From Malachius bipustulatus (Eukaryota > Arthropoda > Insecta > Coleoptera > Melyridae): 64,000 nucleotides of DNA. Shown here in pieces: positions 44,425-54,952 of the stretch. A program made the translations under genes and the position numbers. The stretch's first letter is position 1. Each line of letters begins with the position of its first letter. The notes below the pieces were generated by a model. The model made no database searches. It saw only the letters and a list, made by a program, of their open reading frames with translations, and was not told the DNA's origin. Location: the NCBI GenBank assembly GCA_910589415.1, contig OU342637.1, forward strand, positions 27,434,162 to 27,498,161, given 5' to 3'.

Positions 44425-45490
44425 TGTATTTGTATTTGTATCTTTGAGGGTGATCAAGTTACAGCGACCTAAAAGATCTATTGTATTGAATTCCCCTCTA
44501 CTGTGCTTCGCCTGGTGTGGAATCCCTTTAGTGAAGCACCCTCTCCAAGTCCGTTTCCTTGAGAAACTTCAGGATTTTGAGAGGATCAAGGTCGGGTAAG
44601 TTCCCTGCCTCTAGCTGGTGATGGCCCAGAACATTACTTCTTTTGAGTTCTATCGCATCGCAGTTGAGCAGCAGGTGACGTGGTGTCTCGTCTCCTTTCC
44701 CGCAGAATCTGCAGACGCCATTTTCTTCTATGCCTAACTTCCTCAGGTGTTCCTTGAGCTTGCAATGTCTCGTTAGGAATCCCGTCAGTGTTCTGTTAAT
44801 TCTCTCGGTTAAAATTCCCGAGAAGTTCTTTGGATTGTCTCAACCCCGAGAGGTTCCTCCAATGAGTTTCTCTCAGTTTTCTTCTTCCGTTTGGAATTCT
44901 GCTTGAAGAAAGTATCTTCGAAGCCACAGAATGGTCCTGGTCCTATGAAGGGTGTCGATGCTCCTTTTCTTGCCAATGAGTGGGCATTCTTCTTGCGCTC
45001 GAGGTGGTCTCGAGCACAAGGATTGTTTAGATTGCCGACTGTCTTGACGGGTGACAAGCCCCGCTCGGTCAGCAGTCTGTTTTGCGGTGATGTCCCGCGA
45101 TTTCTTGGTTTTTTATTTCTTACCATGGTTGATCCCACGAGTAGCTAGGGAAGGATGTTCCACTTATGCAGAGCCCCGCATGCAAAGGTGAGGGGATTGA
45201 TACAGTGGGGTGCCCCCTGGTGCCCCAAGGTTGAATCCAGTAGGGCTGGTCTTCTATCCAGTCACGCATCCCATCAGCCTGGACCCCCGCCTTAGGATTT
45301 AGGTTTTTTTTAGTGAGGTTGTCTCCTCTTGGTTCCGGCGATTAAGCCGAGACCCCCGCATCTCTCTGTGCGCGGAACGTGACCACGACAACAGATGATA
45401 CGGTATATCAGATAGTCCACAGTCGGACATCTCTGGCGCCGTTTCCCCTAGTGCAGACCTTTAGTCACGACACGACAACCAAGTTAGGGG
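44425..45490 (-). mobile_element. Internally deleted LINE with perfect 13-bp target duplication
   Basis: AAATTACATGCAT flanks the block at 44412-44424 and 45491-45503. On the minus strand it starts with GC-rich leader DNA (45490 downward), then an ORF1 start at 45126 (MVRNKKPRNRGTSPQNRLL), and after about 40 codons switches to RNase H-terminal sequence (NAHSLARKGASTPFIGPGPF) near 45003. The end of ORF2 with a CxxC...H...C finger follows, and finally a TACAAA-type tail at 44425-44445. All of the endonuclease and RT is missing. Frameshifts show age. Both natural ends plus a target duplication suggest that a deleted copy was itself retrotransposed. Confidence 0.75.
44528..45003 (-). pseudogene. 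LINE ORF2 C-terminal remnant
   Basis: Minus-strand translation shows SLARKGASTPFIGPGPFCGF (end of RNase H), then after frameshifts GLRQSKELL, then LTERINRTLTGFLTRHCKLK, a CRFCGKGDETPRHLLLNC finger and a stop at 44528-44530. The order and the finger match the C terminus of the intact ORF2 at 49191-52877, though sequence identity is low, so this is a different lineage of the same I/R1-like group. Confidence 0.7.
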
Positions 45491-45503
45491 AAATTACATG
45501 CAT

Positions 45504-46990
45504 ATGAAAAAGTGTTTTTATCTTTTATGTGGTACCATTTTCACCACTCTCGGTCAGAATGGGTAGCAGCAATCTTATCCGATGGCCAGACTTGAAAATG
45601 GTGAGTCTGTATAATGAAAGCCAAATCTACTTCACTAATAATAATTAAGTTGAAGGGTACTGGCTCTAACCATATTTTTATTAAAGAGGGCTTCAAAAAC
45701 TATTGTTGTGGATAAGGAATATGTATAATAATTTTTCAATTAGACAAACTTAACACGAAAATCATGCTCTTGGGGGTCATGGCAAGGATCCACTAAGCAA
45801 ATTAAAGTTCGATGTATCTTTCTTTAGATTAATTTTGATCATAATTTATAAATGAAAACATTATTCATAGGTAGACAGAAAACATTGAAAATTATTTATA
45901 AAATCGTCATCTCAGGTCAAATGGGAGGTTTTCATGGACCAGTGATGTAAATTTCCCCTGTTAACTTTAACTGGCCTTCTTCTTGAGGTGCCATCTTCAT
46001 TGCTGAATTCGGCAATAATTCTGACAAATTGTTGTCTGACATGTGCTGCTCTATAACGAGTGAGTGTCGAGTCTCCTCCATTCTCTAACATCTCTCAGGC
46101 AGGATTACTTCCTCCTCCCTGGACCTCTCCTCTCATTCCCCTCAATCTTCCCCTCTAATGACTAATCGCAAGAACTCATAATTTCTTCCCCGATTATATG
46201 ACCTAGATAGCTCTTCCTGCACTTCTTTGTGCATATTAAAAGTCTCTGTCTTGTCCTACCCTCCTTAAAACCGTTTTGTTAGAGATATGTTGCGTCCATG
46301 ATATCTTCAGAAGTCGTCGATATATTTACATCTCAAATGCCTCCAGACCAGACGTCTCATGAATTTCTTTCCCAGTGTCCATGCTTCAACTCCATATATG
46401 TAGGAGGATGGAATATAAAAATAAAGAGTCGAGTGAATAAAGAAGTTAAGTATAACCATTTTCTGAAAATCGAGTTATGTTCATGAATAAAGAAGTTAAG
46501 TGATGTTTTATCACTGAACACCTACTTTTGTGTTTGTGTAAGAATAGCAGAAATAACATGTATTTCAAGTTCATAAAAGAGGTGGGTGGCTGTAAGATTG
46601 AAGTTATGAACGGATGAAGGAAGTTAAATAGCAAAGCTTGACCCCTTTATCCAGCAAAACTTGCTCATTCCTCCTTCATGCATAAAACGTCAGTTTGCGA
46701 ACTTTACATCTCTCCTTTATCCATTTATTTAATTGCTGAACTAAATCGGAGTAATTAATTAAAAAAAATAATAATTTTGATGTACTCCCATCACTTTTAT
46801 TTTTGAAGTTACGATAAAAAGTTCCAAATAAAAAAGACTCGAAATTATTTGAGACTAGACTACATATTGTGATTTGAATACAGCCTTAATTTTCGTGGTC
46901 ACTTTCATCCTAAAATTTTTTACCCCAAAGCTATGCCAATAAAATTCCTGAGAATGGCCGGCGTCCATTCTTAGTTGCCCACCCGGTATA
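45504..46990. other. Intergenic with an old LINE relic
   Basis: The stretch 45535-45600 (GTCAGAATGGGTAGCAGCAA) recurs in diverged form at 59910-59965, marking an interspersed repeat. Two copies of GAATAAAGAAGTTAAG lie at 46435 and 46483. From about 46745 on, the sequence is shared with 53420-53750, i.e. the duplicated upstream DNA of exons 12 and 13. The LINE relic is listed separately. Confidence 0.45.
45975..46410 (-). pseudogene. Degenerate LINE RT C-terminal relic
   Basis: Read on the minus strand with frameshifts it gives YGVEAWTL, RRLEAFEMYIYRRLLKISWT, then YEFLRLVIRGEIEG and RGPGRRK. The series YGxExWTL - FEMxxxRRxLxISWT - LxxxGxIEGxRxxGRRR is typical of the end of insect non-LTR retrotransposon ORF2 proteins. 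Several stops and frameshifts; no ends or target duplication visible. Confidence 0.6.
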
Positions 46991-47214
46991 GGTTAAGGCA
47001 ATTTTTTATAACATGACTGGACTATATTTGCTTTTGCAGGAATGTTAGTTAATTGAGCTCCTTTATCAAAAAATTACACTGATAATCAACATAATGCAGA
47101 TTAATATTATCGAAGTAAACAGAAACTTAATTACATTACACTTTCGTTAATAAAATATTAGTCACACACGCTATCCAATAATTCATTCGATAAGTTATTG
47201 TCCAAAACGCTAGC

Positions 47215-48168
47215 ATGTCTCAAGATAAGCCTTCGATCGACGTGTTTTCTCAAAAAAGTAAAGCAGAAATTGGGGAAAATTCAAATGTTACACCAGCAGA
47301 TTTTAAAGCCTTAATGATCCTATAGAAAGTTTCGTTTTGTGTTGGTCTTACGTCACCTGGTGATAAAGTAGCACCAAAATATTTTCAACTGTATTCCATA
47401 TTTGTATCAACAGTAATAATAGCTGGTTTTATTATTTGTTTGCACGGACGATATAGTTATTTTTATGCAAACTGGAAAACAGCTTTGATTTTCGTTGATA
47501 TACTTTATAACACTTTCATGACAATTTTAAACGTTTTGTCAGTTATTGCTATAGCGTTTTTCTCAGGGAAAAAAATTGAACATTTTACTCTATTATTAAA
47601 AAAGTCGTCAAAAATGGCTATTTCGTCCACCTTAGAATTTTCGTCTGGTATTTTTGCTTTTTGTTCTTACTTCCTCGCCGTTTTCTTAATCATAATTTGT
47701 GATACAGTTCTTTCGACAATATCTGTTGAATCCGAGTATTCAAGTTATTTCTTATGGAAGAACGTCCACTTCATACATATAAGCATTATGGTGTTTACAA
47801 TAGCTTATGGAGCAGTATTAATAAAGCACCGTTTTCAAATTTTGAACGAGACTATTCAAACAGCCATGAAAACACGAAAAATGAAAATTTTTCATTCTGG
47901 AGGACTCACAATAAATAAAAGATTGGACTTGGATGAAATATCAATTTTGAGAGATGGAAACGAGAGATACCGAATGCTTTATGAATTAGTAGAGACGTTT
48001 AATGAGATCTATGGATTTCTGTCTTTAACTGCTTTCTTGGTTTCGATAATATCATTGTTATTTTTTATCACTGTATCGGCTGTGTATATATTTCAAGATC
48101 CAGATCTTATAGTTAGAAGGAAAATATTTTTCTTGATGGATTGCTTAATGTGGAGCTTAGTTGCATTG
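47215..48168 (+). pseudogene. Gustatory receptor N-terminal exon 12, one premature stop
   Basis: Start ATG 47215 (MSQDKPSIDVFSQKSKAEIG) aligns with exons 11 and 13. Codon 37 is TAG (47323-47325) where exons 11 and 13 have CAG for Gln in ILQKVSFC, a single C-to-T change. The remaining 281 codons are open and well conserved (HGRYSYFYANWKTALIFVDIL, IKHRFQILNETIQTAMK, MLYELVETFNEIYGF), apart from a 4-codon deletion after IFHS. The donor here is GTAATG (48169), weaker than the GTAAGA of its sisters. An 857-bp palindrome and a LINE have inserted just behind it. The pseudogenisation is probably recent. Confidence 0.85.
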
Positions 48169-48201
48169 GTAATGTTATCATCGTCTCTATTTTTAGAAAT
48201 A

Positions 48202-49058
48202 CAGGGTGAGTTATAAAAAACGCCCCAAGCGATAACTCCGTTAATTTTGAAGATATGACAAAACTTTTTGAAACAAAGTGGCGTAGTTTATCATCATCTA
48301 TATGTTGAGATAAACGTTCGATCAACACAACTTCCTGTTTAACCGGAAGTAACATCAACTTCGGGTTTTTAAATAGAACACCCTGTAAAACTTTATATTT
48401 TTTAAATCTCTCAAGAATTCTAATACATGTGGTTTTCACCATTGGAATTTAGATTGAGCGGTTTATGAGTTATAAACAAGTGAAAATCGGAATGTTTGAA
48501 CTTCAAAGCAGTGTAGAACTAGAACGGCTCAAGATATCTAAGAACGGTTTACATGTCCCTATCCTAACTTTTCATGTTTTATCCCACTATGTGGAGTAAA
48601 TTTTAATACAGGATGATGAAAATTATCCGATTTTTCATCACCCTGTATTAAAATTTAAACCACATAGTAGGATACTATGTCAAAAGTTAAGATAAGGACA
48701 TGTAAACCGCTTTTAGATATCTTGAGTCGTTCTAGAGTTCTACGCTGCTTTGAAGTTGAAAATTTTCGATCTTCACTTGTTTATAACTCATAAACCGCTC
48801 AATCTAAATTCCAATGGTGAAAACCACCTGTATTAGATTTCTTCAGAGATTTAAAAAATATAAAATTTTACAGGGTGTTCTATTTAAAAACCCGAAGTTG
48901 ATGTTACTTCCGGTTAAACAGGAAGTTGTGTTGATCGAGCGTTTATCCCAACATATAGATGATGATAAACTACGCCACTTTGTTCCAAAAAGTTTTGTCA
49001 TATCTTCAAAATTACCGGAGTTATCGCTTGGGGCGTTTTTTATAATTCACCCTGTATA
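48202..49058. repeat. 857-bp near-perfect palindrome behind exon 12
   Basis: The left end ACAGGGTGAGTTATAAAAAA and right end TTATAATTCACCCTGTATA are inverted copies; arms of about 410 bases meet near 48630 with almost no loop. It interrupts sequence that is continuous after exon 13 (GAAATA|TAATTTAGTAT), only ~35 bases past the splice donor. The arms contain GCTTGGGGCG, ACTTCCGGTTAAACAGGAAG and CCAATGGTGAAAACCAC. The two matching frames (109 and 85 codons) are one sequence read in both arms. A diverged relative lies at 6255-6425. Confidence 0.9.
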
Positions 49059-49190
49059 TAATTTAGTATAGTTTCAAAATTGGCAGATTTCGAACCATTA
49101 GTTTAGTTAGTTTAGTTATATAATGAGTGGGTCGATTAGTGACACCTCCACTGCGACCAAGCGGTCTATTGTGGCTCATACCTAAGTAAT

Positions 49191-52100
49191 TTACATCCAC
49201 TCTAGCAGGCCACTGCTTTTTAAAAAGCTAATGACCTTAGATGGTGTGAATGTATCCAGGTCTCTCGGAGAGAGAAGTACTTTTCCGAACGTTGAGTGCC
49301 TGGTTCTTCCCAAGGCGGGGCAGTTGCATAGTACATGCTCTGCTGTTTCTACATCCTCCAAACACAGGCGACATTCTGCGTTATCGGCTAGATTCATCCT
49401 GTGTAAGTGGTGGTTCACTTTGCAGTGTCCTGTGTATAGGCCTATTAGGGCCCTTAGGTCAGTCCTTTTGAGTTCCAGTAGCTTTTTAGCTCTGTTTCTC
49501 GAGGGTCCCTCAATGAAGGTCTTAGAGTGAGTTAATCCTGGTAGAGTTTGCCAGTACCGAAGTACCTTGTTTTCCGCCCAGGTGTCTATTGTTGTTTTGG
49601 CAGTATTTGAGGATATGCCAAGAGCAGGTTCCGGTCCTGTAAATTTGGATTCAGTTGCTCTTCTAGCCAGAGAGTCGGCTATTTCGTTCTCTCCAAGGCC
49701 GGAGTGACCTGGAATCCAGACCAGAGTCAAGTTATTGTTTTTAGCTACTTCATTGAGTGCTGCTTGACAGTTCCATACTAGTTTGGAATTGCAACGAATG
49801 GAGCAAAGGGCTTTTAGGGCCGCTTGGCTATCTGAGAAGATTTTAATTGTTTTCTTCGTGCAGTGCGTTTCAACCAGCATCTGCGCGCTGAGTACAATGG
49901 CATAAATTTCTGCCTGAAATATTGTTGCGTACTGACCCAGGTTTGCAAAGAATTCTCGTCTTGACCCAGCGTCGTACGCTCCGGATCCAACTCCCGTTGG
50001 AGTCTTTGAACCGTCGGTAAACCACGTGAGGTCTGCTTTGAGGAGGTCGTTTGAGTTACGCTCCCATTCGTCTCTGCTTGGAAAGAGGACGTTGTATGCA
50101 GTGCAGTGGTTTGTTGTGTATGGCATCATGTCTGAGGGCATACCCAGAAGACTGTGACTTTGAGTGTCGTCCAGTAGACTGGTCCGTTCCATGACACAAG
50201 CCATTTGTGTGCTTCGTGCTACCTGTAGTAGTCTGTAAGTTGTCCATCTGGCCTCTCTTTCCAAGTATATATGGAGTGGAGGAAGGTCCAGAAGTATTTC
50301 CATAGCCACCGACGGTGTGGTGCTCATTGCTCCACTGATTGCCAGGCATGCTTGTCTTTGCAGACTTGACAGCTTCATTTTGGCCAAGGCTTGTAAGCCT
50401 TTGGACCACCAAGCTACACAGCCATATGCGATCATTGGCCTAATGATCGTTACATATATCCAGTGTATTTGCTTGGGACCAGTGCCCCAAGTTCTTCCAC
50501 AGATCTTTTTGCAACTCCATAGGGAGAGCTTTGCTCTGTGGATAATCTTTTCCAGATGGGAGTTCCATAGTAGCTTCCTATCAAGTGTGATACCTAGATA
50601 TTTAGCCTCCTCCGCAAATGGTATAACTACTCCTTGAAGAGTAGGTGGTATAAGGTCTTCCAGCCTTTTTCGTCTAGTGAATGGTACTATAACAGTTTTG
50701 CGAGGATTTACAGACATCTGCTCCCTCTCGCACCACTGATACGTGACTTGAAGAACTTCCTGAAGGACATTGGATATTGTCCTCTCGGAGTTTCCTTTGA
50801 TCATTATTACAAGGTCATCCGCATATGCTTGAACTTCAACTCTCCATAGGGAGAGGATCGCCAGCAGGTCGTCTACAAGAAGGGTCCATAGTAGGGGGGA
50901 GAGTACTCCTCCCTGTGGGCACCCTCTCCCCGGCCTGAAACTGACTTCAACTCCTCCCATCGAGGTCGTTATCATCCTACTATCTAGCATATTACGGATC
51001 CAGCCGTTTATGACCGGTTCTATTCCTCTGGAAACTGCTGCTTCATACAGTGAGTTTGGTAATGCATTGTTAAATGCTCCTTCTATGTCGAGGAAGACTC
51101 CCACCATGATCTCTTTGTTGTCAAGAGACTTGGTGATCTTCCCCACGAGGTTATTAAGTGCCAAATCGGTTGATTTGCCAGCTTGATAGGCATACTGGTG
51201 CACATTCAGAGGGTGTGAAACTAAGACACTCCTCCTGATGTGTACATCCAGTATTCTCTCTAGACTTTTCAGTATAAAGGATGTAAGGCTAATGGGTCTG
51301 AATGACTTAGGGTGTGGCTCTGTACGGCCCACTTTGGGAACGTACACCACCCTTGTTGCCGCCCAGCTGGATGGGATGTAGTTCCATGCCAGACTAGCCC
51401 TAAATAATTTTATAAGAGAGGACGTCAGTATCTTTATGCCCCTTTGTAATAGGGCAGGAAAGATGCCGTCCTCTCCAGGTGTCTTGAAAGGCTGAAAAGT
51501 TTTTACAGCGTTTTCAATTGCCTTGGCTGTAATGATCGAGCGGCAGACTTTCCATTCCGATTTTTGAGGTCGATTTATACGTCCTCCGGAATTCAGCTGC
51601 CACTGATTGTACAGAGGCGAGCTACCTGGGAAGTGATTTTCCTTTAGGAGTTCTAACGTTTCCTTTTCTGAGTCCGTAAATGAACCGTCTGGTCGTTTTA
51701 TCGAGCCAAATGGCTGTGTCGGATCTCTTGAGAGAATCTTGTGAATTCTGGCGCTGCGAGGCAGATCATGGATGCTCTCGCAGAACCTTCTCCAGGACTC
51801 TCTTTTAGATCGTCTGATCTCTTTGTAGTACTCCGTTAGCTTAGTTCTGTATTCATCCCAGTTACCCATCTCTTTAGCTCGATTGAAGAGTCGTCGAACT
51901 TCTTTTCTTCTTTTCTCTAGGTCTTTGTTCCACCAGTCGACTTTCCTGTCGTTTCTCTTCGTTTTTGGTGGACAGTTTTCGTGATAGGCTGATATTATTG
52001 CGTTCCGGACTTGTTCCGCCGCAATTTCAATATCATCACGATTTTTTATTGTGGGGATAACGGTCTCAAGTCCAGTCTGGAGGGATTTTTCATATCCGCT

Positions 52101-52877
52101 CCAGTCTGTTCTTTTTGGATCACGATATTCCACAATAGGTCTATGACCTATTTCGATGTCGAACACTATTTGTCTATGGTCTGAACAGGAAGGTTCAGAG
52201 GATACCTGCCAGTTGGTTATCCTATTGCTTATAAAGTTTGAGCTGAATGTTATATCTAGTACCTCCTGTCTATTTTTTGTGACGAAGGTTGGTTTGGAGC
52301 CGATGTTATTCACAATAAGTTTTTCACCTATTATAAAGTTATAAAGCGACTCACCTCTTTCGTTGATGTCCGTGCTCCCCCAAGCTAGGTGGTGCGAGTT
52401 TGCGTCACATCCAACGATAAGTTGTAAGTTGTTCCCACGACAATAGGCGACCAGATTTCGCACTATTGTAGGAGGAGGTTGTTCGGCAGATCTATCTCCC
52501 GGGAAGTATGCTGAGCAGACGATTAATTCCGTTCTGCTGTTCCCCACCGGGAGAGTAACTTTGACTGTCGTAATGTCTCGGGCGCAGTAGTCTGAAAGGA
52601 CATAGAAGTTTAAGTTGTTCTTCACCAAGATGCAGGCTCTCGGCGAATGCTCCGAGCCGACTGCTATCACCTTGGCAGATAAGTTTCCCAGGCCTCTTAT
52701 TTTGCCAGACTTGTCCAGCCATGGTTCCTGGAGTAGCGCAATGTCAAATTGCTCTCTTATGAACCTCCTGCCAAGAACATAACTTGCTGCTGTGGCATGT
52801 TGGAGGTTGAGTTGTATACATTTTATGTGGGAATTGTGGAGGGGAAATTGGGTGGTAGATTGGGATGTTAGGCACAT
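49191..52877 (-). CDS. LINE ORF2: endonuclease, reverse transcriptase, RNase H
   Basis: 1228 residues, uninterrupted. N-terminal exonuclease/endonuclease/phosphatase fold with CIQLNLQHA, LLQEPW, GCDANSHH and CSDHRQIVFDI (1-235). RT with FRPISLTSFILKSLERILD, FLDIEGAFNNA, GCPQGGVLSPLLW and the catalytic AYADDLVIM (~470-740). RNase H with TWFTDGSKT, AEIYAI, FSDSQAALKAL and WIPGHSGLGENEIAD (~960-1090). C-terminal finger CRLCLEDVETAEHVLCNC (~1175-1195). It nicks DNA and primes reverse transcription at the target. The EEP-RT-RNase H order places it in the I superfamily; the exact clade (R1, LOA, I) cannot be set by eye. It starts 27 bases after the ORF1 stop. Confidence 0.93.
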   Translation of the reverse strand: MCLTSQSTTQFPLHNSHIKCIQLNLQHATAASYVLGRRFIREQFDIALLQEPWLDKSGKIRGLGNLSAKVIAVGSEHSPRACILVKNNLNFYVLSDYCARDITTVKVTLPVGNSRTELIVCSAYFPGDRSAEQPPPTIVRNLVAYCRGNNLQLIVGCDANSHHLAWGSTDINERGESLYNFIIGEKLIVNNIGSKPTFVTKNRQEVLDITFSSNFISNRITNWQVSSEPSCSDHRQIVFDIEIGHRPIVEYRDPKRTDWSGYEKSLQTGLETVIPTIKNRDDIEIAAEQVRNAIISAYHENCPPKTKRNDRKVDWWNKDLEKRRKEVRRLFNRAKEMGNWDEYRTKLTEYYKEIRRSKRESWRRFCESIHDLPRSARIHKILSRDPTQPFGSIKRPDGSFTDSEKETLELLKENHFPGSSPLYNQWQLNSGGRINRPQKSEWKVCRSIITAKAIENAVKTFQPFKTPGEDGIFPALLQRGIKILTSSLIKLFRASLAWNYIPSSWAATRVVYVPKVGRTEPHPKSFRPISLTSFILKSLERILDVHIRRSVLVSHPLNVHQYAYQAGKSTDLALNNLVGKITKSLDNKEIMVGVFLDIEGAFNNALPNSLYEAAVSRGIEPVINGWIRNMLDSRMITTSMGGVEVSFRPGRGCPQGGVLSPLLWTLLVDDLLAILSLWRVEVQAYADDLVIMIKGNSERTISNVLQEVLQVTYQWCEREQMSVNPRKTVIVPFTRRKRLEDLIPPTLQGVVIPFAEEAKYLGITLDRKLLWNSHLEKIIHRAKLSLWSCKKICGRTWGTGPKQIHWIYVTIIRPMIAYGCVAWWSKGLQALAKMKLSSLQRQACLAISGAMSTTPSVAMEILLDLPPLHIYLEREARWTTYRLLQVARSTQMACVMERTSLLDDTQSHSLLGMPSDMMPYTTNHCTAYNVLFPSRDEWERNSNDLLKADLTWFTDGSKTPTGVGSGAYDAGSRREFFANLGQYATIFQAEIYAIVLSAQMLVETHCTKKTIKIFSDSQAALKALCSIRCNSKLVWNCQAALNEVAKNNNLTLVWIPGHSGLGENEIADSLARRATESKFTGPEPALGISSNTAKTTIDTWAENKVLRYWQTLPGLTHSKTFIEGPSRNRAKKLLELKRTDLRALIGLYTGHCKVNHHLHRMNLADNAECRLCLEDVETAEHVLCNCPALGRTRHSTFGKVLLSPRDLDTFTPSKVISFLKSSGLLEWM

Positions 52878-52904
52878 GAAGGGTATGGGGTGAGGGGGGA
52901 GGGG

Positions 52905-53220
52905 TTATTTCTTTTCTGGTGCAGGCCGGGCGGATTTGTCCTTCCCGGTAGCACCAGAGCTTTCTTTCTGTCTGGGGGGGCGGTTCATTTTTCCCTTCCC
53001 CCCCTTGTATTTGTGCCCTGACGGCCCAGGCCGAGGAGGGGCTGTCCCCCTACCAGGCGGTTTGCGGCCGCTCTGATCTGGGGCAACCCGCATCTCGGAC
53101 GGCCCTGCCAAGGCAGCTTGATTTGGGTGCTCCCCTGCCAGAAGGGGCGGTTTTTCGCTCACCTTCGGGGGGGCCCGGTCTCTTATCAGACCTTCATTTG
53201 GAGGGGCTTTTTGGGCTTTT
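52905..53220 (-). pseudogene. LINE ORF1 fragment (truncated 5')
   Basis: About 105 Pro-, Lys- and Gly-rich codons (PPLLAGEHPNQAALAGPSE, RPGPSGHKYKGGKGKMNRPP), the C-terminal tail of a gag-like ORF1. The 5' part, including any zinc knuckles, is missing. The only ATG in frame (53229-53231, minus) lies in the flanking target-site copy, so that start comes from host DNA and does not mark the true N terminus. Confidence 0.7.
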
Positions 53221-53233
53221 TTTCGAACCATTA

Positions 53234-53986
53234 CTCAGTATTTGATCCACCTGTAACATATGGAGTATTCCATAACTTTTATAAAATTTATTTCCTTATG
53301 TAGACTACGGTTAGAGCAATGCTAAATAGCTAGAAATATTAGTTTATACTCGTAGGTATAGAAGTTTTACCCAGGTGAGTGCCTCCATTGAGAAAATAGG
53401 AGTACCTAATCGATTTTTAAAGAAAATTTATTTTCATGTGCTCCATCCACTTTACTTTTGAAGTTACGATAAAAAGTTTCAAATAAAAAAATCCAAATTA
53501 TTTAAGGATCGGACGGAAAGGGTGATTTGAATGCACCCTTAATCGCAAAAATACGGAGAAACTGCCCATTTTCCATTCTGGCATCACTATTACGCCTCCT
53601 AGCGGTAATTTTAGAAATTCAAAAAAATTTTCCAGCAATTTTTGGGGATCACTTTCCACCTAAAATTTGTTACCCTAAAGCTGTGCGACGAGTCGTTACT
53701 GAGATATGGCCGGCGTCCATTCTTTAGTTGCTCACCCAGTACGGGTTAAGGCAATTTTTTTATAATTTGATTGGTTTATTTTACTTTTGCAGGAATGTTA
53801 GTAAATTAAATGATAGTAAATTGACTTCCTTTATCAAATAATTACACTGATAATCAACCAATATGTAAATTGCTATTACTGAAGTAAACAGAAAGTTAAT
53901 TAAATTTTATTTTCATTAATAAAACACTATGCTCACACACACTAACGGATAATTTATTCGATAAGTTATTCTCCAAAACGTTAGAC
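53234..53986. other. Exon 12 intron remainder and upstream region of exon 13
   Basis: The beginning resembles the intron after exons 11 and 13 (TTTGATCCACCTGTAACATA). From about 53420 on it copies 46745-47214, including GGCCGGCGTCCATTC and GGGTTAAGGCAATTTTT. These are the junctions of a tandem duplication. No C-terminal exon. Confidence 0.55.
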
Positions 53987-54952
53987 ATGTCTGAAGATAA
54001 GCCTTCGATCGACGTGTTTTCTGAAAAAAGTAATGCAGAAATCGGGAAAAATTCAAACGGTATACCAGCAGATTTTAAAGCCTTAATGATCCTCCAGAAA
54101 GTTTCGTTTTGTGTTGGTCTTACGTCACCAGGTGATAGAACAGCACCAAAATATTTTCAACTGTATTCCATATTTGTATCAACAGTAATAATAGCTGGTT
54201 TTATTATTTGTTTGCACGGACGATATAGTTATTTTTATGTAAACTGGAAAACCACTTTGATCTTCGTTGACATACTTTATAACATCCTTATGGTAATTCT
54301 AAATATTATGTCAATTATTGCTTTGGCGTTTTTCTCCAGAAGAAAAATAGAACATTTTACTCTATTATTAAAAAAATCGTCAACAATGACTATTTCGTCC
54401 ACGTTAAAATTTTCGTCTGGTATTTTTGCTTTTTGTTCTTACTTCCTCGCCATGTTATTATTCATAATTTGTGATACAGTTCTTGCGACAATATCTATTG
54501 ATTCCGGGTATTCAGGTTATTTCTTCTGGAAGGACGTCCACTTTATACATTTTAGCATTATGGTCTTTACAATAGCTTATGGAGGAGTATTAATAAAACA
54601 CCGTTTTCAAATTTTGAACGAGACTATTCAAACAGCCATGAAAACACGAAAAATTAAAATTTTTCATTCTCATTTACCTCCCGGAGGACTCAAAACAGAT
54701 AAACGATTGGACTTTGATGAAATATCAATTTTGAGAGATGGAAACGAGAGATACCGACTGCTTTATGAATTAGTAGAGACGTTTAACGAGATCTATGGAT
54801 TTTTATCTTTAACTACCTTCTTGGTTTCGATAATATCATTGTTATTTTTTATCACTATATCGGCTGTGTATGTATTCCCAAATCCAGATTTGATAGTTAA
54901 AAGGAAAATATTTTTCTTAATGGATTGCTTAATGTGGAGCTTAGTTGCATTG
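53987..54952 (+). CDS. Gustatory receptor N-terminal exon 13 (TM1-TM6)
   Basis: 322 residues, starting MSEDKPSIDVFSEKSNAEIG. It is the intact sister of pseudo-exon 12 and close to exon 11. CVGLTSPGDRTAPKYFQLYS precedes TM1; FFSRRKIEHFTLLLKKSS lies after TM2; YGGVLIKHRFQILNETIQ after TM4; RDGNERYRLLYELVETFNEIYGF before TM5; MDCLMWSLVAL in TM6. Phase-0 donor GTAAGA at 54953. The upstream ~550 bases are shared with exon 12, so the pair arose by tandem duplication before exon 12 was disabled and invaded. Confidence 0.88.

Larger units (their letters stand above)
49101..53220 (-). mobile_element. LINE (I/R1-like group), 5'-truncated, with 13-bp target duplication
   Basis: TTTCGAACCATTA occurs at 49088-49100 and again at 53221-53233, flanking 4.1 kb of GC-rich DNA in AT-rich surroundings. 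On the minus strand it holds the end of ORF1, a complete ORF2 and a short tail of CTAAA/CTAA units (49101-49121). It sits in the intron behind pseudo-exon 12; the host sequence resumes at 53234 with ACTCAGTATTTGATCC, as seen after exons 11 and 13. An intact ORF2 and perfect target duplication indicate a young copy. Confidence 0.92.

Noticed and set aside
48113..49071. 109- and 85-codon frames behind exon 12
   Set aside because: Mirror images in the two arms of the palindrome.
50056..50849. Other frames across the LINE
   Set aside because: Shadows of the 1228-codon ORF2 in other frames.
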